NCBI RefSeq assembly: GCF_006974105.1
Contig: NZ_CP036282.1
Span: 2,480,001 to 2,544,000, forward strand
DNA length: 64,000 bases
Direction of reading: 5' to 3'
From: Rhodoferax aquaticus
Lineage (GTDB): Bacteria > Pseudomonadota > Gammaproteobacteria > Burkholderiales > Burkholderiaceae_C
Within the stretch, counting starts at the first letter, position 1. Every line of letters starts with the position of its first letter. Below the pieces are notes generated by a model. That model was not told the origin of the DNA. It saw only the letters and a list, made by a program, of their open reading frames with translations, and did no database searches. Positions 1 to 11,165 of the stretch are shown one piece after another. The translations under genes and the position numbers were made by a program.

Positions 1-523
1 GCTTGATGTTCTCGCCAATCATGCGGCGATCTAGCTCGATCTGGGTTTCTCCGGGCCCACCTCTCGTGCCAATCCCGCCACGCTGCCGTTCCAAATGCGA
101 CCAACGACGAACTAAGCGCGTAGAAAGGTACTGCAATCTAGCAAGCTCCACTTGAAGCTTTCCCTCATGACTACGCGCACGCTGGGCAAATATTTCAAGT
201 ATCAGGAAAGTGCGGTCATTGACCGGCATTTCCAATTGACGTTCAAGGTTACGTTGTTGGCTTGGGCTTAATGCTTGGTCAAAAAGAACTTCCTGTGCCC
301 CAAGTTGTTGCGCCAACAACTTGATTTCGTCAGCCTTGCCCGAACCAACAAACAATGCCGCATCTGGCGCCCTGCGTTTGCAAACTATGCGACCGACAGG
401 AGTTAATCCGCCTGTCTGTGCAAGCAGGCTTAACTCTTCCAGTTCCGTATCAAAATTGGAGCCACCTAAATCCACACCTACCAAAATAGCAGGTACTTTT
501 ACAGCTTTGAGATCGGAACTCAA
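1..523 (-). CDS. hflX: GTPase HflX (3' part cut by window edge)
   Basis: The visible part is the N-terminal half of HflX, a ribosome-associated GTPase that splits or rescues stalled 70S ribosomes. It begins near LKAVKVPAILVGVDLGG and reaches the family signature GTRGGPGETQIELDRR just before the G domain, which lies outside the window. A TTG at 521-523 (giving LSSDLKAV) is the best start: the frame is closed by a stop a few codons upstream and there is no ATG. The gene follows hfq with a gap of about 50 bases, the usual hfq-hflX order in proteobacteria, so they are probably co-transcribed. Family assignment is secure; the exact start is not. Confidence 0.9.
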   Translation of the reverse strand, partial: MSSDLKAVKVPAILVGVDLGGSNFDTELEELSLLAQTGGLTPVGRIVCKRRAPDAALFVGSGKADEIKLLAQQLGAQEVLFDQALSPSQQRNLERQLEMPVNDRTFLILEIFAQRARSHEGKLQVELARLQYLSTRLVRRWSHLERQRGGIGTRGGPGETQIELDRRMIGENIK

Positions 524-574
524 ATTCGGGAAGCCCAGCTAAACCGCAGGATTGAACCGCAACAGGCAGCGGCT

Positions 575-826
575 TTACGCGGCAGCAGGCTCATCTCCAT
601 TTCCAGTCGTTGCAAAGTTCACTGAGCGCCCCGGAACAATGGTTGAGATCGCATGCTTGTACACCATCTGAGTCACAGTATTACGAAGAAGCACGACATA
701 CTGATCAAATGATTCGATTTGTCCTTGCAGCTTGATGCCGTTTACCAAGTAAATCGAGACTGGCACATGCTCGCGACGCAGTGCATTCAAAAAGGGATCT
801 TGCAACAGTTGGCCTTTGTTATTCAC
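575..826 (-). CDS. hfq: RNA chaperone Hfq
   Basis: Hfq forms a hexameric ring that pairs small RNAs with mRNAs. The 83-residue product has the full Sm fold: Sm1 around [18 protein letters not shown] and Sm2 around [13 protein letters not shown], with the YKHA motif that lines the poly-U pore. The C-terminal tail is short (ends GDEPAAA), as usual in betaproteobacteria. The start is GTG at 824-826, preceded by a good GGAG ribosome site; no in-frame ATG is available. It lies between der and hflX on the same strand. Confidence 0.97.
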   Translation of the reverse strand: MNNKGQLLQDPFLNALRREHVPVSIYLVNGIKLQGQIESFDQYVVLLRNTVTQMVYKHAISTIVPGRSVNFATTGNGDEPAAA

Positions 827-949
827 GATATTCTCCGTGTTGAAAAATGAATAGGAGTGGACAATACCACACCATGATAAGGGTAAGCGCCGATTGCCAC
901 TTAGCGGTATGGCGCGACTACAGGCACACAGGTGCCTAAACGGTCCTAG

Positions 950-2293
950 TCATCGTGACTCTTTCTCCGTGAAAGGGTTTTCAGAGGACTTGAACTGGAT
1001 TTTCAACGGTGTGCCTACCAAATCGAATTCTTTTCGAAATCGTCCTTCAAGGAAGCGTTTGTAAGCATCCGTCACGTGTTCCAAGGAATTTCCGTGGATC
1101 ACAATGATCGGCGGATTCATGCCTCCTTGATGCGCGTAGCGCAACTTCGGACGGTACATTCCCGATTTTTTCGGCGTTTGAAATTGCACCGCTTCAAGCA
1201 ACAGGCGAGTCAGCACCGGCGTTGACATTTTGCGGTTAGCGGCACGGTGCGCTTGGGCAATAGAGTCCCACAGAGGACCTAAGCCTTGACGCTTCTGCGC
1301 AGAAATGAAGTGCACCGTTGCAAACTTCAAGAACCCCATCCGAGTTTCTAAAGAGCGCTTGACTAGCTCTCGCTGATATTCATCAATGGCGTCCCATTTG
1401 TTGACCGCCAATACCACAGCCCGGCCTGATTCCAATATATACCCCGCTATGTGGGCGTCTTGATCAGTTACGCCCTGCGTGGCATCTATCAACAGGAGGG
1501 CAACACCCGCCGATTCAATCGCCTGCAGCGTCTTCACGACTGAGAATTTTTCAATTGCCTCAAACACACGGCCTTTTCGACGTAGGCCTGCGGTATCGAT
1601 TAACTCAAACTTTTGACCATTTCTCTCGAACGGTACAGTAATGGCGTCGCGAGTGGTGCCAGGCATATCGAATGCAACTAAGCGCTCCTCCCCCAACCAG
1701 GTGTTAATCAGGGTAGATTTGCCTACGTTGGGCCGCCCCGCTACCGCAAGTTTGATCACGGCAGGGTCAACCTCTGCGAACTCGCCATCAGGTTGCTCTG
1801 GCACGAGAGCAGTCAAAGCCAAATCAAGCAGTGGCTTTATTCCTTGGCCATGCGACGCGGAGATAGGAACGACCTCACCCAATCCTAGCTCAAAGAACTC
1901 GACCAGCTGAGCACCTTCTTTCAAGCCCTCAGCTTTATTGGCCAACAACACACACGATTTACCAAGCTTTCGAAGGTACTTCGCGATCTCATGGTCTTGA
2001 GCAGATATTCCCGCGCGAGCATCGACCACAAACAACACCACATCAGCTTCAGCCACGGCCTGGCGAGTCTGCTTCGCCATCTCCATGTAAATTCCAGAGG
2101 ATGCATCCGGCTCGAACCCTCCCGTATCGATTACGATGAATTCGATACGGCCGTGCTTACCATTGCCATAGTGACGGTCTCTCGTCAACCCTGCAAAGTC
2201 TGCGACGATGGCGTCCCTAGTCTTGGTCAAACGATTAAAGAGGGTGGACTTTCCCACATTGGGACGACCGACTAGTGCAATTACAGGTTTCAT
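950..2293 (-). CDS. der: Ribosome biogenesis GTPase Der (EngA)
   Basis: Der is a double GTPase needed for maturation of the 50S subunit. Two tandem G domains are visible, each with a GRPNVGKS P-loop (residues 9-16 and about 186-193), a DTGG or DTAG switch II motif and an NKxE/NKWD base-recognition motif. The C-terminal KH-like domain follows (residues about 355-435). The length of 447 is normal. The start ATG lies 17 bases after the bamB stop, so bamB-der are likely one transcript, in the conserved order yfgM-bamB-der. Confidence 0.97.
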   Translation of the reverse strand: MKPVIALVGRPNVGKSTLFNRLTKTRDAIVADFAGLTRDRHYGNGKHGRIEFIVIDTGGFEPDASSGIYMEMAKQTRQAVAEADVVLFVVDARAGISAQDHEIAKYLRKLGKSCVLLANKAEGLKEGAQLVEFFELGLGEVVPISASHGQGIKPLLDLALTALVPEQPDGEFAEVDPAVIKLAVAGRPNVGKSTLINTWLGEERLVAFDMPGTTRDAITVPFERNGQKFELIDTAGLRRKGRVFEAIEKFSVVKTLQAIESAGVALLLIDATQGVTDQDAHIAGYILESGRAVVLAVNKWDAIDEYQRELVKRSLETRMGFLKFATVHFISAQKRQGLGPLWDSIAQAHRAANRKMSTPVLTRLLLEAVQFQTPKKSGMYRPKLRYAHQGGMNPPIIVIHGNSLEHVTDAYKRFLEGRFRKEFDLVGTPLKIQFKSSENPFTEKESR

Positions 2294-2310
2294 AGCTTTA
2301 TGGCTCTCAG

Positions 2311-3450
2311 TTACTCGGGCCTAAAGCCAAATACGTTTCCGCGTTGTGTTACGACCACAACGGTTTGACCAACCACCACCGGAGTCGCGCTTATCGGTCC
2401 TGCGTTGGTCACCATGCGGTTGGTCAACTCTCCGGTGTCCCTCGAAAAGAAGTAAACGGCACCCGTCTCATCACCTACAACGATGGTCTTACCAACCAGC
2501 AATGGGGCAGACAATTTGCGGTGTAGCAATTTGTCAGATGTCCAAAGCTTGTCTCCATTGTCACGACGAAGCGCAATTAGTTGCCCATTCGCTTCGGTTG
2601 CGACAACCATGGTCGGATTGCCATCAATTCCAGAGAATCCTCTCAGTGGCTTGGTCCACGTTGTGGTCCCCTTGCGGAGATCGACACAACCAACAGCAAT
2701 CTGATAAGCCCGCACGCACATTGAACTTTCAACCCGAGACGCACCTGCCACTAGGTCAACTAGACGTTCAACTTCATTGCTTCCACGACTACTGGCAATG
2801 CTGGTATCCCATAGCGATTGCCCGTTTTGTGGGCTAACTCCAATAAGCCGGCCAGAAGAGCCGAACAACAGCGTGTCTTCGAAGGGTTGCAATATCCCAG
2901 CTTGGGCTAGCACCAAAGCATCCCCAGATCTCTGCTGCTGCCAGAGCCTACGGCCAGTTTTCCCATCAAACGCATACATAGTTCTGTCGGCTGCCAACAC
3001 AAATACACGCTCCCCAGCAACCACTGGAGAGGTTAATGTCATTCCGTTGATCTTTTGCCTCCAGAGCTCTTTTGCCCCGTTAACCATGATCAGTTCATTG
3101 GCCTGAGTAACGACCGCTGTGTTTACACCGTCAGTTCCAACGCCAGCTGCAACCCTTACCCCTAAAGGCAAACGCCATACATCACGCCCCGTAGCTCCAT
3201 CTAACGCCACAACCGTACCATCGCTGGCCGCCAAATAGACCTTGCCACCATTAACCTTTACATCAACCGGAAAAGTAACAGCAGGCAGGCTAGTGGACCA
3301 AACTTGCGTGATGCTAATCAGTGCATTAATTGGCCCCAGCTCGCTTGGTTTAGGTCGATCCACTGTAGAGCAGGCAACAACTCCCACCACACAAAAAGCC
3401 ACGCTTGAAAGGCGTGCAAACAACCGAAAAGCGACGTTGCGAATAGTCAC
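2311..3450 (-). CDS. bamB: Outer membrane assembly lipoprotein BamB
   Basis: BamB is a scaffold lipoprotein of the BAM complex that inserts beta-barrel proteins into the outer membrane. A lipoprotein signal ending in GVVAC is at about residues 15-27, followed by repeated beta-propeller blades of PQQ type (for example [17 protein letters not shown] and [11 protein letters not shown]). The start is GTG at 3448-3450, and its GTGA overlaps the TGA stop of the upstream yfgM, implying translational coupling. Length 379 is typical. Confidence 0.93.
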   Translation of the reverse strand: MTIRNVAFRLFARLSSVAFCVVGVVACSTVDRPKPSELGPINALISITQVWSTSLPAVTFPVDVKVNGGKVYLAASDGTVVALDGATGRDVWRLPLGVRVAAGVGTDGVNTAVVTQANELIMVNGAKELWRQKINGMTLTSPVVAGERVFVLAADRTMYAFDGKTGRRLWQQQRSGDALVLAQAGILQPFEDTLLFGSSGRLIGVSPQNGQSLWDTSIASSRGSNEVERLVDLVAGASRVESSMCVRAYQIAVGCVDLRKGTTTWTKPLRGFSGIDGNPTMVVATEANGQLIALRRDNGDKLWTSDKLLHRKLSAPLLVGKTIVVGDETGAVYFFSRDTGELTNRMVTNAGPISATPVVVGQTVVVVTQRGNVFGFRPE

Positions 3451-4124
3451 TTTGCCGCCTCGACAATTGTTTTAGACAAGGTAGCGTCTACATGGACACC
3501 AAGCGCATTCAACTTAACTTCCACAAGGCGACGATAGTCTGATCGACCATCAAACATCCCGTACGCAGCCTTGTAGGCTGCAATGGCTTCTGTTTTCTTA
3601 CCCTGAATTGCATAGATGTCACCGCGCCTGTCTTGGGCTAAAGGTTCAAAATCAGCGTCGAGACCCTGTAGCGCCTTTTCGGCTAAGTCATAAGATTTTT
3701 GCGCAATCAGTGCACTGGCTAGCCGCAACTTCGCAACCCCTGCGTAACCCTTGTCGGCACCTTTCTCCGCTACCCACGTAAGCGCTGTCAAGGAAGCCTG
3801 AGAATTGCCGGCAACTTCTGCAGTTTTCGAAGCCAAAAGACCTGCCTGTTGCGCATACACTGTAGAGCCAAAGCGAGCCTTCATTTCTTCGAAGGCGCGA
3901 ATGGTTTTATCTGAATCCGCAGACAAAGCCATACGTTCAACTTCGTCATACAGTGCTGCGGCCTGCACAGCTTGGGTGCGTTGCCAATACTGAAAGCCAT
4001 TCCACGAAGCAAAGCCGCCTAATACAACGATCAGCACCCAAGTAATCCAATTGCCATACTGGGCCCAAAAATGCTTAAGCTGATCTAACTGCTCTTGTTC
4101 TTCGAGATCTAAATGATTTGCCAT
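3447..4124 (-). CDS. yfgM: YfgM/AncA-type inner-membrane TPR protein
   Basis: YfgM is a small inner-membrane protein with a periplasmic tetratricopeptide domain that works with periplasmic chaperones near the Sec translocon. The 225-residue product has a cytoplasmic N-terminus (MANHLDLEEQEQLDQLKHFW), one membrane segment at about residues 24-45 (WITWVLIVVLGGFASWNGFQ) and a helical repeat domain ending in a DUF2133-like region. It overlaps bamB by four bases. In relatives hisS lies directly upstream; here a 215-base gap separates it from ispG. Confidence 0.9.
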   Translation of the reverse strand: MANHLDLEEQEQLDQLKHFWAQYGNWITWVLIVVLGGFASWNGFQYWQRTQAVQAAALYDEVERMALSADSDKTIRAFEEMKARFGSTVYAQQAGLLASKTAEVAGNSQASLTALTWVAEKGADKGYAGVAKLRLASALIAQKSYDLAEKALQGLDADFEPLAQDRRGDIYAIQGKKTEAIAAYKAAYGMFDGRSDYRRLVEVKLNALGVHVDATLSKTIVEAAK

Positions 4125-4339
4125 AAATGCTTAGTTGTAATTGGGTTGGATTGTAGGTGGACACATGGGGGGCAAACTTCGATCGAAGCACCTAACGCTT
4201 ACTGAACAAGCCAAACACACGCGTGCAAACGGGCGTGGTTAGGCTGGGTAAAGAATGCGCACGATTGCAACGTTTCGCTAACACGATCAAGCCCAAAGCC
4301 AAAATGGCTCAACGCGAGAGGGATCGCTACCCATAGCGC

Positions 4340-5605
4340 TTAAACGCTCTGACGTGCTCCGTATCGTTGCTTAATGTAGCGCTCAACAATTGATTGGAAC
4401 TCCGTCGCAATGCCATCGCCTCTTAAGGTTATGCTCTTTTCACCATCAATATAGACAGGCGCAGCAGGCGCTTCGCCTGTCCCAGGAAGGCTAATACCAA
4501 TATCGGCATGTTTGCTTTCCCCCGGACCATTGACGATACAGCCCATAACTGCGACTTTCATGGACTCGACGCCTGGATACGCATCCCTCCATACCGGCAT
4601 GCGCTCTCTGAGGAAATCGTCAATCTGTTGGGTGAGCTCCTGAAACGTTGTGCTTGTTGTACGTCCACAACCAGGACACGCTGTGACGCTCGGTACATAT
4701 GAGCGCAACCCCATTGCTTGAAGAATTTCTGCAGCCACTAGAACTTCTTGGGTGCGACTTTCTCCTGGTGCAGGCGTGAGGGAAACCCTGATCGTGTCCC
4801 CCAAGCCTTCTTGCAATAAGACCGACAATGCGGCCGTGGATGCAACGGTCCCCTTAGTACCCATCCCTGCTTCGGTCAGACCTAAATGCAAGGGGTATTC
4901 ACACCTCTTGCCTAACTCCCGATACACAGAAATGAGATCTTGGACACCACTCATCTTGCAAGACAAAACTATTTGGTTGGCCGGCAACCCAATGTGCTCT
5001 GCCTGTAGCGCTGAATCCAACGCAGACGTGATCAAGGCTTCATACATGATCGATTTCGTATCCCATGGCTCAACACGTTGGGCATTTTGATCCATGAGTT
5101 TCGCCAGTAGCTCTTGATCTAGGCTCCCCCAATTTACGCCAATGCGCACGACCTTGTCCAGCTTTGCTGCAATTTCAATCATTGTGGCAAACTGCTTATC
5201 TCGCTTATCCCCTTTGCCCACATTGCCAGGATTGATACGATACTTAGACAGCGCCTTGGCGCACTCTGGATAGTCAGTGAGTAGTCGGTGGCCATTGAAG
5301 TGAAAATCGCCCACGAGCGGCACATCAATGCCCATTCTGTCCAACTGTTCCCGCACATAAGGCACGGCCTGGGCTGCTTCCGGGGTGTTGACGGTCACCC
5401 TTACAATTTCAGAACCAGCCAAAGCCAGTTCCTTCACTTGAATCGCCGTACCAATAGCGTCGACAGTATCCGTATTTGTCATTGACTGAATTCGCACTGG
5501 AGCACCACCACCGATGGTGACCGTCCGAGAGCCCCACACCACTTTAGCTTGCAAGGACTTCCGCTGATATGGGTTGGCAACTGCAATTGGGGTACTTTGG
5601 TTCAC
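4340..5605 (-). CDS. ispG: 4-hydroxy-3-methylbut-2-enyl diphosphate synthase IspG
   Basis: IspG (GcpE) is the iron-sulfur enzyme that makes HMBPP from MEcPP in the MEP isoprenoid pathway. The 421-residue product shows the N-terminal TIM barrel ([32 protein letters not shown]) and the C-terminal cluster domain with cysteines in ACPGCGRTT and GCIVNGPGE that hold the [4Fe-4S] centre. The start is GTG at 5603-5605, sharing one base with the stop of the rodZ-like gene (TAGTG), so translation is probably coupled. Confidence 0.97.
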   Translation of the reverse strand: MNQSTPIAVANPYQRKSLQAKVVWGSRTVTIGGGAPVRIQSMTNTDTVDAIGTAIQVKELALAGSEIVRVTVNTPEAAQAVPYVREQLDRMGIDVPLVGDFHFNGHRLLTDYPECAKALSKYRINPGNVGKGDKRDKQFATMIEIAAKLDKVVRIGVNWGSLDQELLAKLMDQNAQRVEPWDTKSIMYEALITSALDSALQAEHIGLPANQIVLSCKMSGVQDLISVYRELGKRCEYPLHLGLTEAGMGTKGTVASTAALSVLLQEGLGDTIRVSLTPAPGESRTQEVLVAAEILQAMGLRSYVPSVTACPGCGRTTSTTFQELTQQIDDFLRERMPVWRDAYPGVESMKVAVMGCIVNGPGESKHADIGISLPGTGEAPAAPVYIDGEKSITLRGDGIATEFQSIVERYIKQRYGARQSV

Positions 5606-6555
5606 TATTTCACCTCAAAGCGAGCAACGTTATCTCGCGCTATTTCGGACAATCCAAATTTGCTACCGCGAACTTCTACTTCCACGGCATCAACGCGCCC
5701 AATCACGACCGACAGGGGTAAAGTACCGCTTACGGCGACCGTCTCACCAGCAGACACAATTCTGCGCAACTGGACGGCCTTGCTCGCATCAAGCACTTCT
5801 ATCCAAGAGTCACCTTTAGCCTTAAAGACAATTGCACTCTGGGCCAATTGCGCGCCGGGAAGGGGGGCTGTCACTGGTGAGCTAGGCGCTGTCAAGGCTG
5901 ATGGAGCCTGTGCACTCGCCGTCACCTTGGGCAAAGACTCCAAAGTCTGCTGTTGCGGTGCCGCCAGCTGCGGCTCTACTTGGGAAGTTAACGGGACAAC
6001 AGGAACATCCATTGGCTTAACAAGATCCGGCTTCGCAGACACTTCAACCGGCATTTGAACAGTGGCTTGTGGCGGACCCACTACATCCACCTTCTCATTG
6101 ACGGTGAGGTCCGGCAAGAACAGTATCGCAAAGGCCGCCAACAGCAGGGCCACAACCAACCAAACTACGGGTTTATTGGCGGGGCTCGCCGCAGAATAGT
6201 GCTTCTGGTCGCTAGGCGGGTTAAATGGGGCATTGATTCCACTCCGATCAGAGGTCAAACGAGGGGCGTTTGTCTGTGGCAACTTCAGCAAGACGGGGGT
6301 GGGGTCTATCTTGAGGGTCCGGCATACGCTAGACGCCAGCGCACGGACAAAGACGGCGTCAGGAAGCTGGTCTAGACGGTCGGACTCAAGCGCTTCCAAC
6401 TTCTTGACTGGAACTTTCATAGACACAGCCAATGCGGCAACATGCAGTCCAGCAGCTTCACGCGCTGCCTTAATCATCGCCCCTGCCGAAAGACTCTCGT
6501 TGAATTGAATTGCCGACACGGAGTCGTTAGTGTCTAAATGATCCGAATCATTCAT
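5605..6555 (-). CDS. rodZ: RodZ-like cell-shape protein (HTH plus DUF4115)
   Basis: RodZ-type proteins link the MreB cytoskeleton to the membrane; the family also includes proteins called cytoskeletal or XRE-type. The N-terminus carries a Xre-like HTH ([20 protein letters not shown]..., about residues 22-90). One membrane segment follows ([20 protein letters not shown], about residues 143-163), then a Pro/Ala/Gln-rich periplasmic linker and a C-terminal DUF4115 domain ([21 protein letters not shown]). I start it at ATG 6553-6555, eight bases inside the end of the pilF-like gene and preceded by AGGG; an in-frame ATG at 6582 is less likely. The order pilF-rodZ-ispG is conserved in proteobacteria. 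Confidence 0.85.
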   Translation of the reverse strand: MNDSDHLDTNDSVSAIQFNESLSAGAMIKAAREAAGLHVAALAVSMKVPVKKLEALESDRLDQLPDAVFVRALASSVCRTLKIDPTPVLLKLPQTNAPRLTSDRSGINAPFNPPSDQKHYSAASPANKPVVWLVVALLLAAFAILFLPDLTVNEKVDVVGPPQATVQMPVEVSAKPDLVKPMDVPVVPLTSQVEPQLAAPQQQTLESLPKVTASAQAPSALTAPSSPVTAPLPGAQLAQSAIVFKAKGDSWIEVLDASKAVQLRRIVSAGETVAVSGTLPLSVVIGRVDAVEVEVRGSKFGLSEIARDNVARFEVK

Positions 6556-7393
6556 CAAAGTTACCCTGTTCAAACGCGGCATACTCGCGGGATTGTGAAA
6601 ACCTCTTCTTCAACTGCCCAGCCAATTGCGAGGCAGCGTCACTATTTCCAAGCTTTCTCTCAACTCTAACGCCAAGCCACAAAGACTCAGCATTGGCGAA
6701 ATCCCCGTTATTGAGTCGTCTCGCAAAAAACTGAGCCCTAACATAATCACCACGTTGAAACATCAGCAAAGCCAAGTTGTAGACCGTAAATGGGTTTGCT
6801 GTATCGAGCTCAAACGCTTTTTGAAAACTTACTTCCGCATCCTTACGTTGCCCTGCTTCCAACTGACACTCAGCCAAAGTCATCCATGTTTTTGCTCTGT
6901 CCCCATAAGTGGGATTCGCGAGCGCGCTACGAAACATCATCGAGGCTTCAGTTAACTTGGACTGCTTGCATAGCAAGCGACCATAGTTGTGCTGAACAGC
7001 TGCAGACTTTGGCTCCAGCGCCAAGGCTCGCTTAAAGCTATCCTCTGCTAATACAGAGTCGTTTAGCCGCATATAAATCAGACCGCGCAAGTTATATGCT
7101 TCAAACCAATTTGGATCAGCAGTAATCGACTGCTTCAACGCATCAAGAGCAATTGTCGTTTTTCCATCGTTAAAGTACAAAACGGCCAAGGTTAAGTGAC
7201 GCCGGGCACGCGTCCTTGACTCTGGCTCATCCGATTCAGTCACCAGATCTGCCTTGGCACTCGGCACTACCGCAGGGCTTGACGTGCATGCGGCTGCACT
7301 GAAAAGTGCACACACCACAAGAAGCAAGCATGAAGCTCGCTGCGAAACACTCACACGGGATCCGGTGATACGCATTAAATTGTGTTCAGCCAT
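6548..7393 (-). CDS. pilW: Type IV pilus biogenesis/stability lipoprotein PilF/PilW
   Basis: PilF (PilW) is an outer-membrane lipoprotein with tetratricopeptide repeats that helps the PilQ secretin assemble. A lipobox is seen in SAAACTSS. At least four TPR units follow (for example [57 protein letters not shown] and [14 protein letters not shown]). I start it at ATG 7391-7393 ([11 protein letters not shown]), which overlaps the rlmN stop by eight bases; the next ATG at 7375 is an equal alternative. It sits between rlmN and rodZ, the canonical place. Confidence 0.88.
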   Translation of the reverse strand: MAEHNLMRITGSRVSVSQRASCLLLVVCALFSAAACTSSPAVVPSAKADLVTESDEPESRTRARRHLTLAVLYFNDGKTTIALDALKQSITADPNWFEAYNLRGLIYMRLNDSVLAEDSFKRALALEPKSAAVQHNYGRLLCKQSKLTEASMMFRSALANPTYGDRAKTWMTLAECQLEAGQRKDAEVSFQKAFELDTANPFTVYNLALLMFQRGDYVRAQFFARRLNNGDFANAESLWLGVRVERKLGNSDAASQLAGQLKKRFSQSREYAAFEQGNFDE

Positions 7394-8528
7394 TAACTGC
7401 TTTAATTGGAATAACGAATTGATCGCCCGCGCTACGCTGCTTGGCAATTCTTGACTGCACATTCGTCCTATCCTTGACGTCGCCGGCAAGCTGCCCACAA
7501 GCAGCATCGATATCATCCCCACGCGTTTTACGAATGGTTGTTACGACGCCCGCATCGCTTAATATTTTAGAGAAGTTGACAACCGTTGCTTGCGATGACC
7601 TAAGCAGACCTGAAGCTGGGAATGGATTAAAAGGAATAAGGTTGAATTTGCACCAATTCCCCCCATTGGAGAAACGAAAAACCAATTCCAACAGCTCTTG
7701 GGCGTGAGCAGGGGTGTCATTGACACCGTCCAGCATGCAGTATTCGAAGGTGATGAAGTCTCTCGGGGCCTTTTCCAAGTATCTTTGGCACGCCTCCATC
7801 AGCTCAGCAATCGGGTACTTTCTGTTCAGCGGCACCAGATCATTGCGCAAGAGATCATTAGAAGCATGGAGAGACACCGCAAGTGCGACAGGACAATCGC
7901 CCCCCAGCTTGTCAATCATCGGAACCACGCCGGATGTTGACACGGTGACCCGCCTACGAGAGAGGCCGTACGCATGGTCATCAAGCATGACGCGCAGGGA
8001 TGGTAGCAGCGCGCTGTAATTCTGGAGCGGTTCACCCATTCCCATCATGACAACGTTGGACACCACACGCTCCAATCGATTCAGATGCTTTCGCAGAAAA
8101 TGCTCGGCAAACCATAGCTGTGACACTATCTCGCCTGATGTTAGATTTCTACTAAACCCTTGGTGCCCCGTAGAGCAAAACCGACATCCGACAGCGCATC
8201 CTGCCTGGGAGGAAATACACAATGTTCCCCTGTCAGATTCTGGAATAAACACAGTCTCAATCACGTCACCATCACCAACCGAGAACAACCATTTAATGGT
8301 TCCATCGGAGGAGACGTGTTGAGACACAAGCTCCAGCGGTGTTACATGGGCCACGCCCTTGAGTTTTTCACGGAGCGACTTTGCCAAGTCGGTCATTTCG
8401 TCAAAACGAGAGGCCCCACGCTGGTGAATCCACCTAAACAACTGCGTTGCTCGGAAGCGTTTTTCGCCTAAGCGATCGCAAAAATCGGCCAACCCATCAA
8501 GATCAAAATTGAGCAGATTGGCCGTCAT
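7386..8528 (-). CDS. rlmN: Dual-specificity RNA methyltransferase RlmN
   Basis: RlmN is a radical-SAM enzyme that methylates C2 of A2503 in 23S rRNA and A37 in some tRNAs. The CxxxCxxC cluster motif is in [12 protein letters not shown] (about residues 110-121). The SAM-binding MGMGEPLQN motif and the conserved C-terminal cysteine in DIDAACGQL, used in the methyl transfer, are also present. Length 380 is normal. It begins six bases after ndk and overlaps the pilF-like gene, so ndk-rlmN-pilF-rodZ-ispG form one unit. Confidence 0.97.
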   Translation of the reverse strand: MTANLLNFDLDGLADFCDRLGEKRFRATQLFRWIHQRGASRFDEMTDLAKSLREKLKGVAHVTPLELVSQHVSSDGTIKWLFSVGDGDVIETVFIPESDRGTLCISSQAGCAVGCRFCSTGHQGFSRNLTSGEIVSQLWFAEHFLRKHLNRLERVVSNVVMMGMGEPLQNYSALLPSLRVMLDDHAYGLSRRRVTVSTSGVVPMIDKLGGDCPVALAVSLHASNDLLRNDLVPLNRKYPIAELMEACQRYLEKAPRDFITFEYCMLDGVNDTPAHAQELLELVFRFSNGGNWCKFNLIPFNPFPASGLLRSSQATVVNFSKILSDAGVVTTIRKTRGDDIDAACGQLAGDVKDRTNVQSRIAKQRSAGDQFVIPIKAVNG

Positions 8529-8534
8529 TGCGAA

Positions 8535-8960
8535 TTAGCGTGAAAAAACGTTCATTCCGGCAAAGAAGAATGCAATTTCCACTGCAGCCGTCTCAGGAGC
8601 ATCGGAACCATGGACGGCATTCGCATCAATGCTATCGGCGAAATCAGCACGGATAGTTCCCGGCTCAGCTTTCTTAGGATCAGTAGCACCCATCAAATCG
8701 CGGTTTTTCAAGATAGCGCCTTCGCCTTCGAGCGCCTGAATCATGACTGGACCAGAAATCATGAAATCAACGAGGTCTTTGAAGAAAGGACGCGCTTTGT
8801 GCACTGCGTAGAAAGCTTCGGCTTCTGCGCGCGAAAGATGTGCAAGTCGCGCAGCAACAACTTTCAACCCAGCAGCTTCGAAACGTGCATAGATTTGCCC
8901 AATTACATTCTTTGCTACTGCGTCGGGTTTGATAATAGATAGTGTGCGTTCGATGGCCAT
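8535..8960 (-). CDS. ndk: Nucleoside diphosphate kinase
   Basis: Ndk equilibrates nucleoside tri- and diphosphates through a phosphohistidine. The 141-residue protein is complete: [12 protein letters not shown] at the N-terminus, then [18 protein letters not shown], and the active-site histidine in [13 protein letters not shown] ribosome site AGGA precedes the ATG. It lies upstream of rlmN, the usual betaproteobacterial arrangement. Confidence 0.98.
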   Translation of the reverse strand: MAIERTLSIIKPDAVAKNVIGQIYARFEAAGLKVVAARLAHLSRAEAEAFYAVHKARPFFKDLVDFMISGPVMIQALEGEGAILKNRDLMGATDPKKAEPGTIRADFADSIDANAVHGSDAPETAAVEIAFFFAGMNVFSR

Positions 8961-9029
8961 AATATTCCTGAAGTAGTTTAGTAATTTTTATCCATACAAG
9001 GACAAAGTCTTCGATTTTAGCACCTAGGG

Positions 9030-10403
9030 TTAACGATCACGGCCGCCGCGTCGGCTGCCGCTTTTAGTGCCCCGCCCACGTTGCGCAACGTCTTGTCGTT
9101 GCCGTGTAAAGCTATCTGCACCAATGTAGCCAAAGGACGTTTTCATCGGGTCAGGCTGACTCGCAGCACCTTTGCTGGCGCTCTTTTCTGACTTGCCGGC
9201 CGACGCTCGACCATTTCTAGGCTGGTTGCCAGGATCCCTCGGCTTGGTGTCTGCACTACCCGAAGGACGAGGCCCACGGTTGCTACTGCGAGGCCCACCC
9301 ATGCGTCCACCTCTGCGGCGGCCATTCGAACCACCGGGCTCTGAACCTAAACCGTTGGACACCGAAGCGCCTTCATCAACCGATGATGATCGCCCCCCCG
9401 ACACTTTCATAAGCGACTGGATATCCGCATCATCCAACTCCATCCAGGCCCCGCGCTTAAGTCCACGCGGCAAAACCATGGCTCCATAGCGAATGCGGAT
9501 CAGGCGACTCACGGCATGCCCTACTGCTTCGAGCATACGGCGCACTTCGCGATTGCGCCCCTCAGAAATGGTGACTCTGTACCAGCAATTGGAACCTTCG
9601 CCCCCACCCTCTTCTATGGATCCAAACTGAGCAATCCCATCATCGAGGCGCACGCCTTGCAGCAGCTGGTTTCGCTCTTCTTTATTCAAAGAACCTAAAA
9701 CACGCACAGCGTACTCTCGCTCAAGACCAAAGCGAGGATGCATCAAATTGTTAGCCAGCTCACCGGATGTAGTGAACAGCAGCAAACCTTCTGTATTCAA
9801 GTCCAGACGACCAACTGACTGCCACTTGCCCTGATGCAGCTTGGGAAGTCTGCGAAATACAGTCGGTCTGTTTTGCGGATCATCGTGCGTCACAACTTCA
9901 CCGACGGGCTTGTGGTACGCGATAACTCGAGCGGGGGGGGGATCTATGCGAAAGCGAACTGGCTTTCCATTTACTTTAATGCTGTCGCCAAATTGAATCC
10001 GCTGACCTATGTGCGCTGGCTCATTATTGACAGAAATTCTGCCTTCCAAAATAAGCTGCTCCATCTCCAAACGTGACCCCATACCCGACTGAGCTAGCAC
10101 TTTGTGAAGCTTTGGCGTTTCCACCATCGGGGCTAACACACGCTTAGGAACTGCGACATCCTCGTCAGACTCACTTGCATCGAACTGACCAGACACAACG
10201 TCTTCAAAAAGGTTACTCGCCACGATGTTGCTGCGATTCCCAACCGGACCTAAGGCATCGGCCTGTGTTGATTTCACCAAGCCCAGCATATCGGCAGACG
10301 CAACGCCTAAAGCCGCAGTGTGAACAGGGGTGCCAACTTCGTCCGAAGACTCTAGCTTTGTCGAAGCTTCTTGATCAACCGGGTCGTTTTTCGAGCTATT
10401 CAT
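9030..10403 (-). CDS. rluB: 23S rRNA pseudouridine synthase RluB family, long tail
   Basis: This enzyme isomerises a uridine in helix 89/90 of 23S rRNA (position 2605 in E. coli RluB). An S4 RNA-binding domain ([20 protein letters not shown], about residues 100-160) is followed by the RsuA-type catalytic domain. The catalytic aspartate lies in [13 protein letters not shown] and the [11 protein letters not shown] motif is present. About 95 residues before the S4 domain and about 110 after the catalytic domain are low-complexity; the tail is rich in Gly, Arg and Ser, probably a flexible RNA-binding extension. The start ATG at 10401-10403 (MNSSKNDP) overlaps the scpB stop by eight bases; ATGs at 10412 and 10421 are alternatives. 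Confidence 0.9.
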   Translation of the reverse strand: MNSSKNDPVDQEASTKLESSDEVGTPVHTAALGVASADMLGLVKSTQADALGPVGNRSNIVASNLFEDVVSGQFDASESDEDVAVPKRVLAPMVETPKLHKVLAQSGMGSRLEMEQLILEGRISVNNEPAHIGQRIQFGDSIKVNGKPVRFRIDPPPARVIAYHKPVGEVVTHDDPQNRPTVFRRLPKLHQGKWQSVGRLDLNTEGLLLFTTSGELANNLMHPRFGLEREYAVRVLGSLNKEERNQLLQGVRLDDGIAQFGSIEEGGGEGSNCWYRVTISEGRNREVRRMLEAVGHAVSRLIRIRYGAMVLPRGLKRGAWMELDDADIQSLMKVSGGRSSSVDEGASVSNGLGSEPGGSNGRRRGGRMGGPRSSNRGPRPSGSADTKPRDPGNQPRNGRASAGKSEKSASKGAASQPDPMKTSFGYIGADSFTRQRQDVAQRGRGTKSGSRRGGRDR

Positions 10404-11073
10404 TCTTTTCATCCAATTCAATCAATGATTGCCCATTCAAAGTGGGCACCTCAGGTTCTGCAACATCCTTCGCCATCAAAGCGTCGACAAGTGCACTGCC
10501 GCCGTGAGCCATTTCCAACTCAGCACCTTGATCCAAGGTGTCAATTACACCCAGCCCACCCTGAGGACCTTCCAGCATGGGAAGTTGATCTAAGGAAACT
10601 AGGCCAAGATCGTCCAAAAACTGCTTAGTCGTAGCATATAAAGCGGGACGGCCGACGGTATCTCGATGCCCAATAACCTCTACCCATCCACGATCTTCCA
10701 ACTGCTTGATCAACAATGAACTGATCGTCACGCCTCTAATGTCTTCCATATCGCCGCGAGTAACCGGTTGCCGATAAGCAATGATGGCCAAAGTTTCCAA
10801 AGTCGCGCGGGTGTACTTTGGTGGCTTCTCAGGGTGCAATCGGTCTAAATACTCGCGCATTTCAGGCTTGCTCTGGAAACGCCACCCCGTAGCAACAGTC
10901 ACAAGCTCTACCCCTTTGTGCACCCAATCCAAGCGCAAGTCCTCAAGAAGCTGCCTCACAGTATCTGCACCAAGTGCGTCTTTGAATAGAGTCCGCAACT
11001 CTCTCAGTTGCAAAGGTTGCTGGGAGCAAATCAAAGCAGTTTCTAAGACCTGCTTGGCCTCGACCAAGTTCAT
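10396..11073 (-). CDS. scpB: Segregation and condensation protein ScpB
   Basis: ScpB is the kite subunit of the SMC-ScpAB condensin-like complex that compacts and separates chromosomes. The product (225 residues) has two winged-helix domains: an N-terminal one ([21 protein letters not shown]) and a second with the family-typical [21 protein letters not shown] and [20 protein letters not shown]. The C-terminal 40 residues are acidic and variable. scpA is not in the window. It overlaps rluB by eight bases, so the pair is co-translated. Confidence 0.95.
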   Translation of the reverse strand: MNLVEAKQVLETALICSQQPLQLRELRTLFKDALGADTVRQLLEDLRLDWVHKGVELVTVATGWRFQSKPEMREYLDRLHPEKPPKYTRATLETLAIIAYRQPVTRGDMEDIRGVTISSLLIKQLEDRGWVEVIGHRDTVGRPALYATTKQFLDDLGLVSLDQLPMLEGPQGGLGVIDTLDQGAELEMAHGGSALVDALMAKDVAEPEVPTLNGQSLIELDEKNE

Positions 11074-11165
11074 AGTGTCACTCTAAAGGAAAAACCACGA
11101 TACCAGTGATTGGTCAACAAGACGATTCGTGAATGCGCTCAGGGAGGCGCTAGCTGGGCGAAAAT

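Noticed and set aside
906..940. Terminator between der and hfq
   Set aside because: A GGCAC-ACAG-GTGCC stem is present but no T-run follows on the minus strand and the genes are commonly co-transcribed.
4125..4339. Residual hisS pseudogene after ispG
   Set aside because: I translated the open stretch after the ispG stop (containing HFGFGLDRVSETLQ) and found no convincing HisS motif; a GLDRV-like hit alone is too weak.
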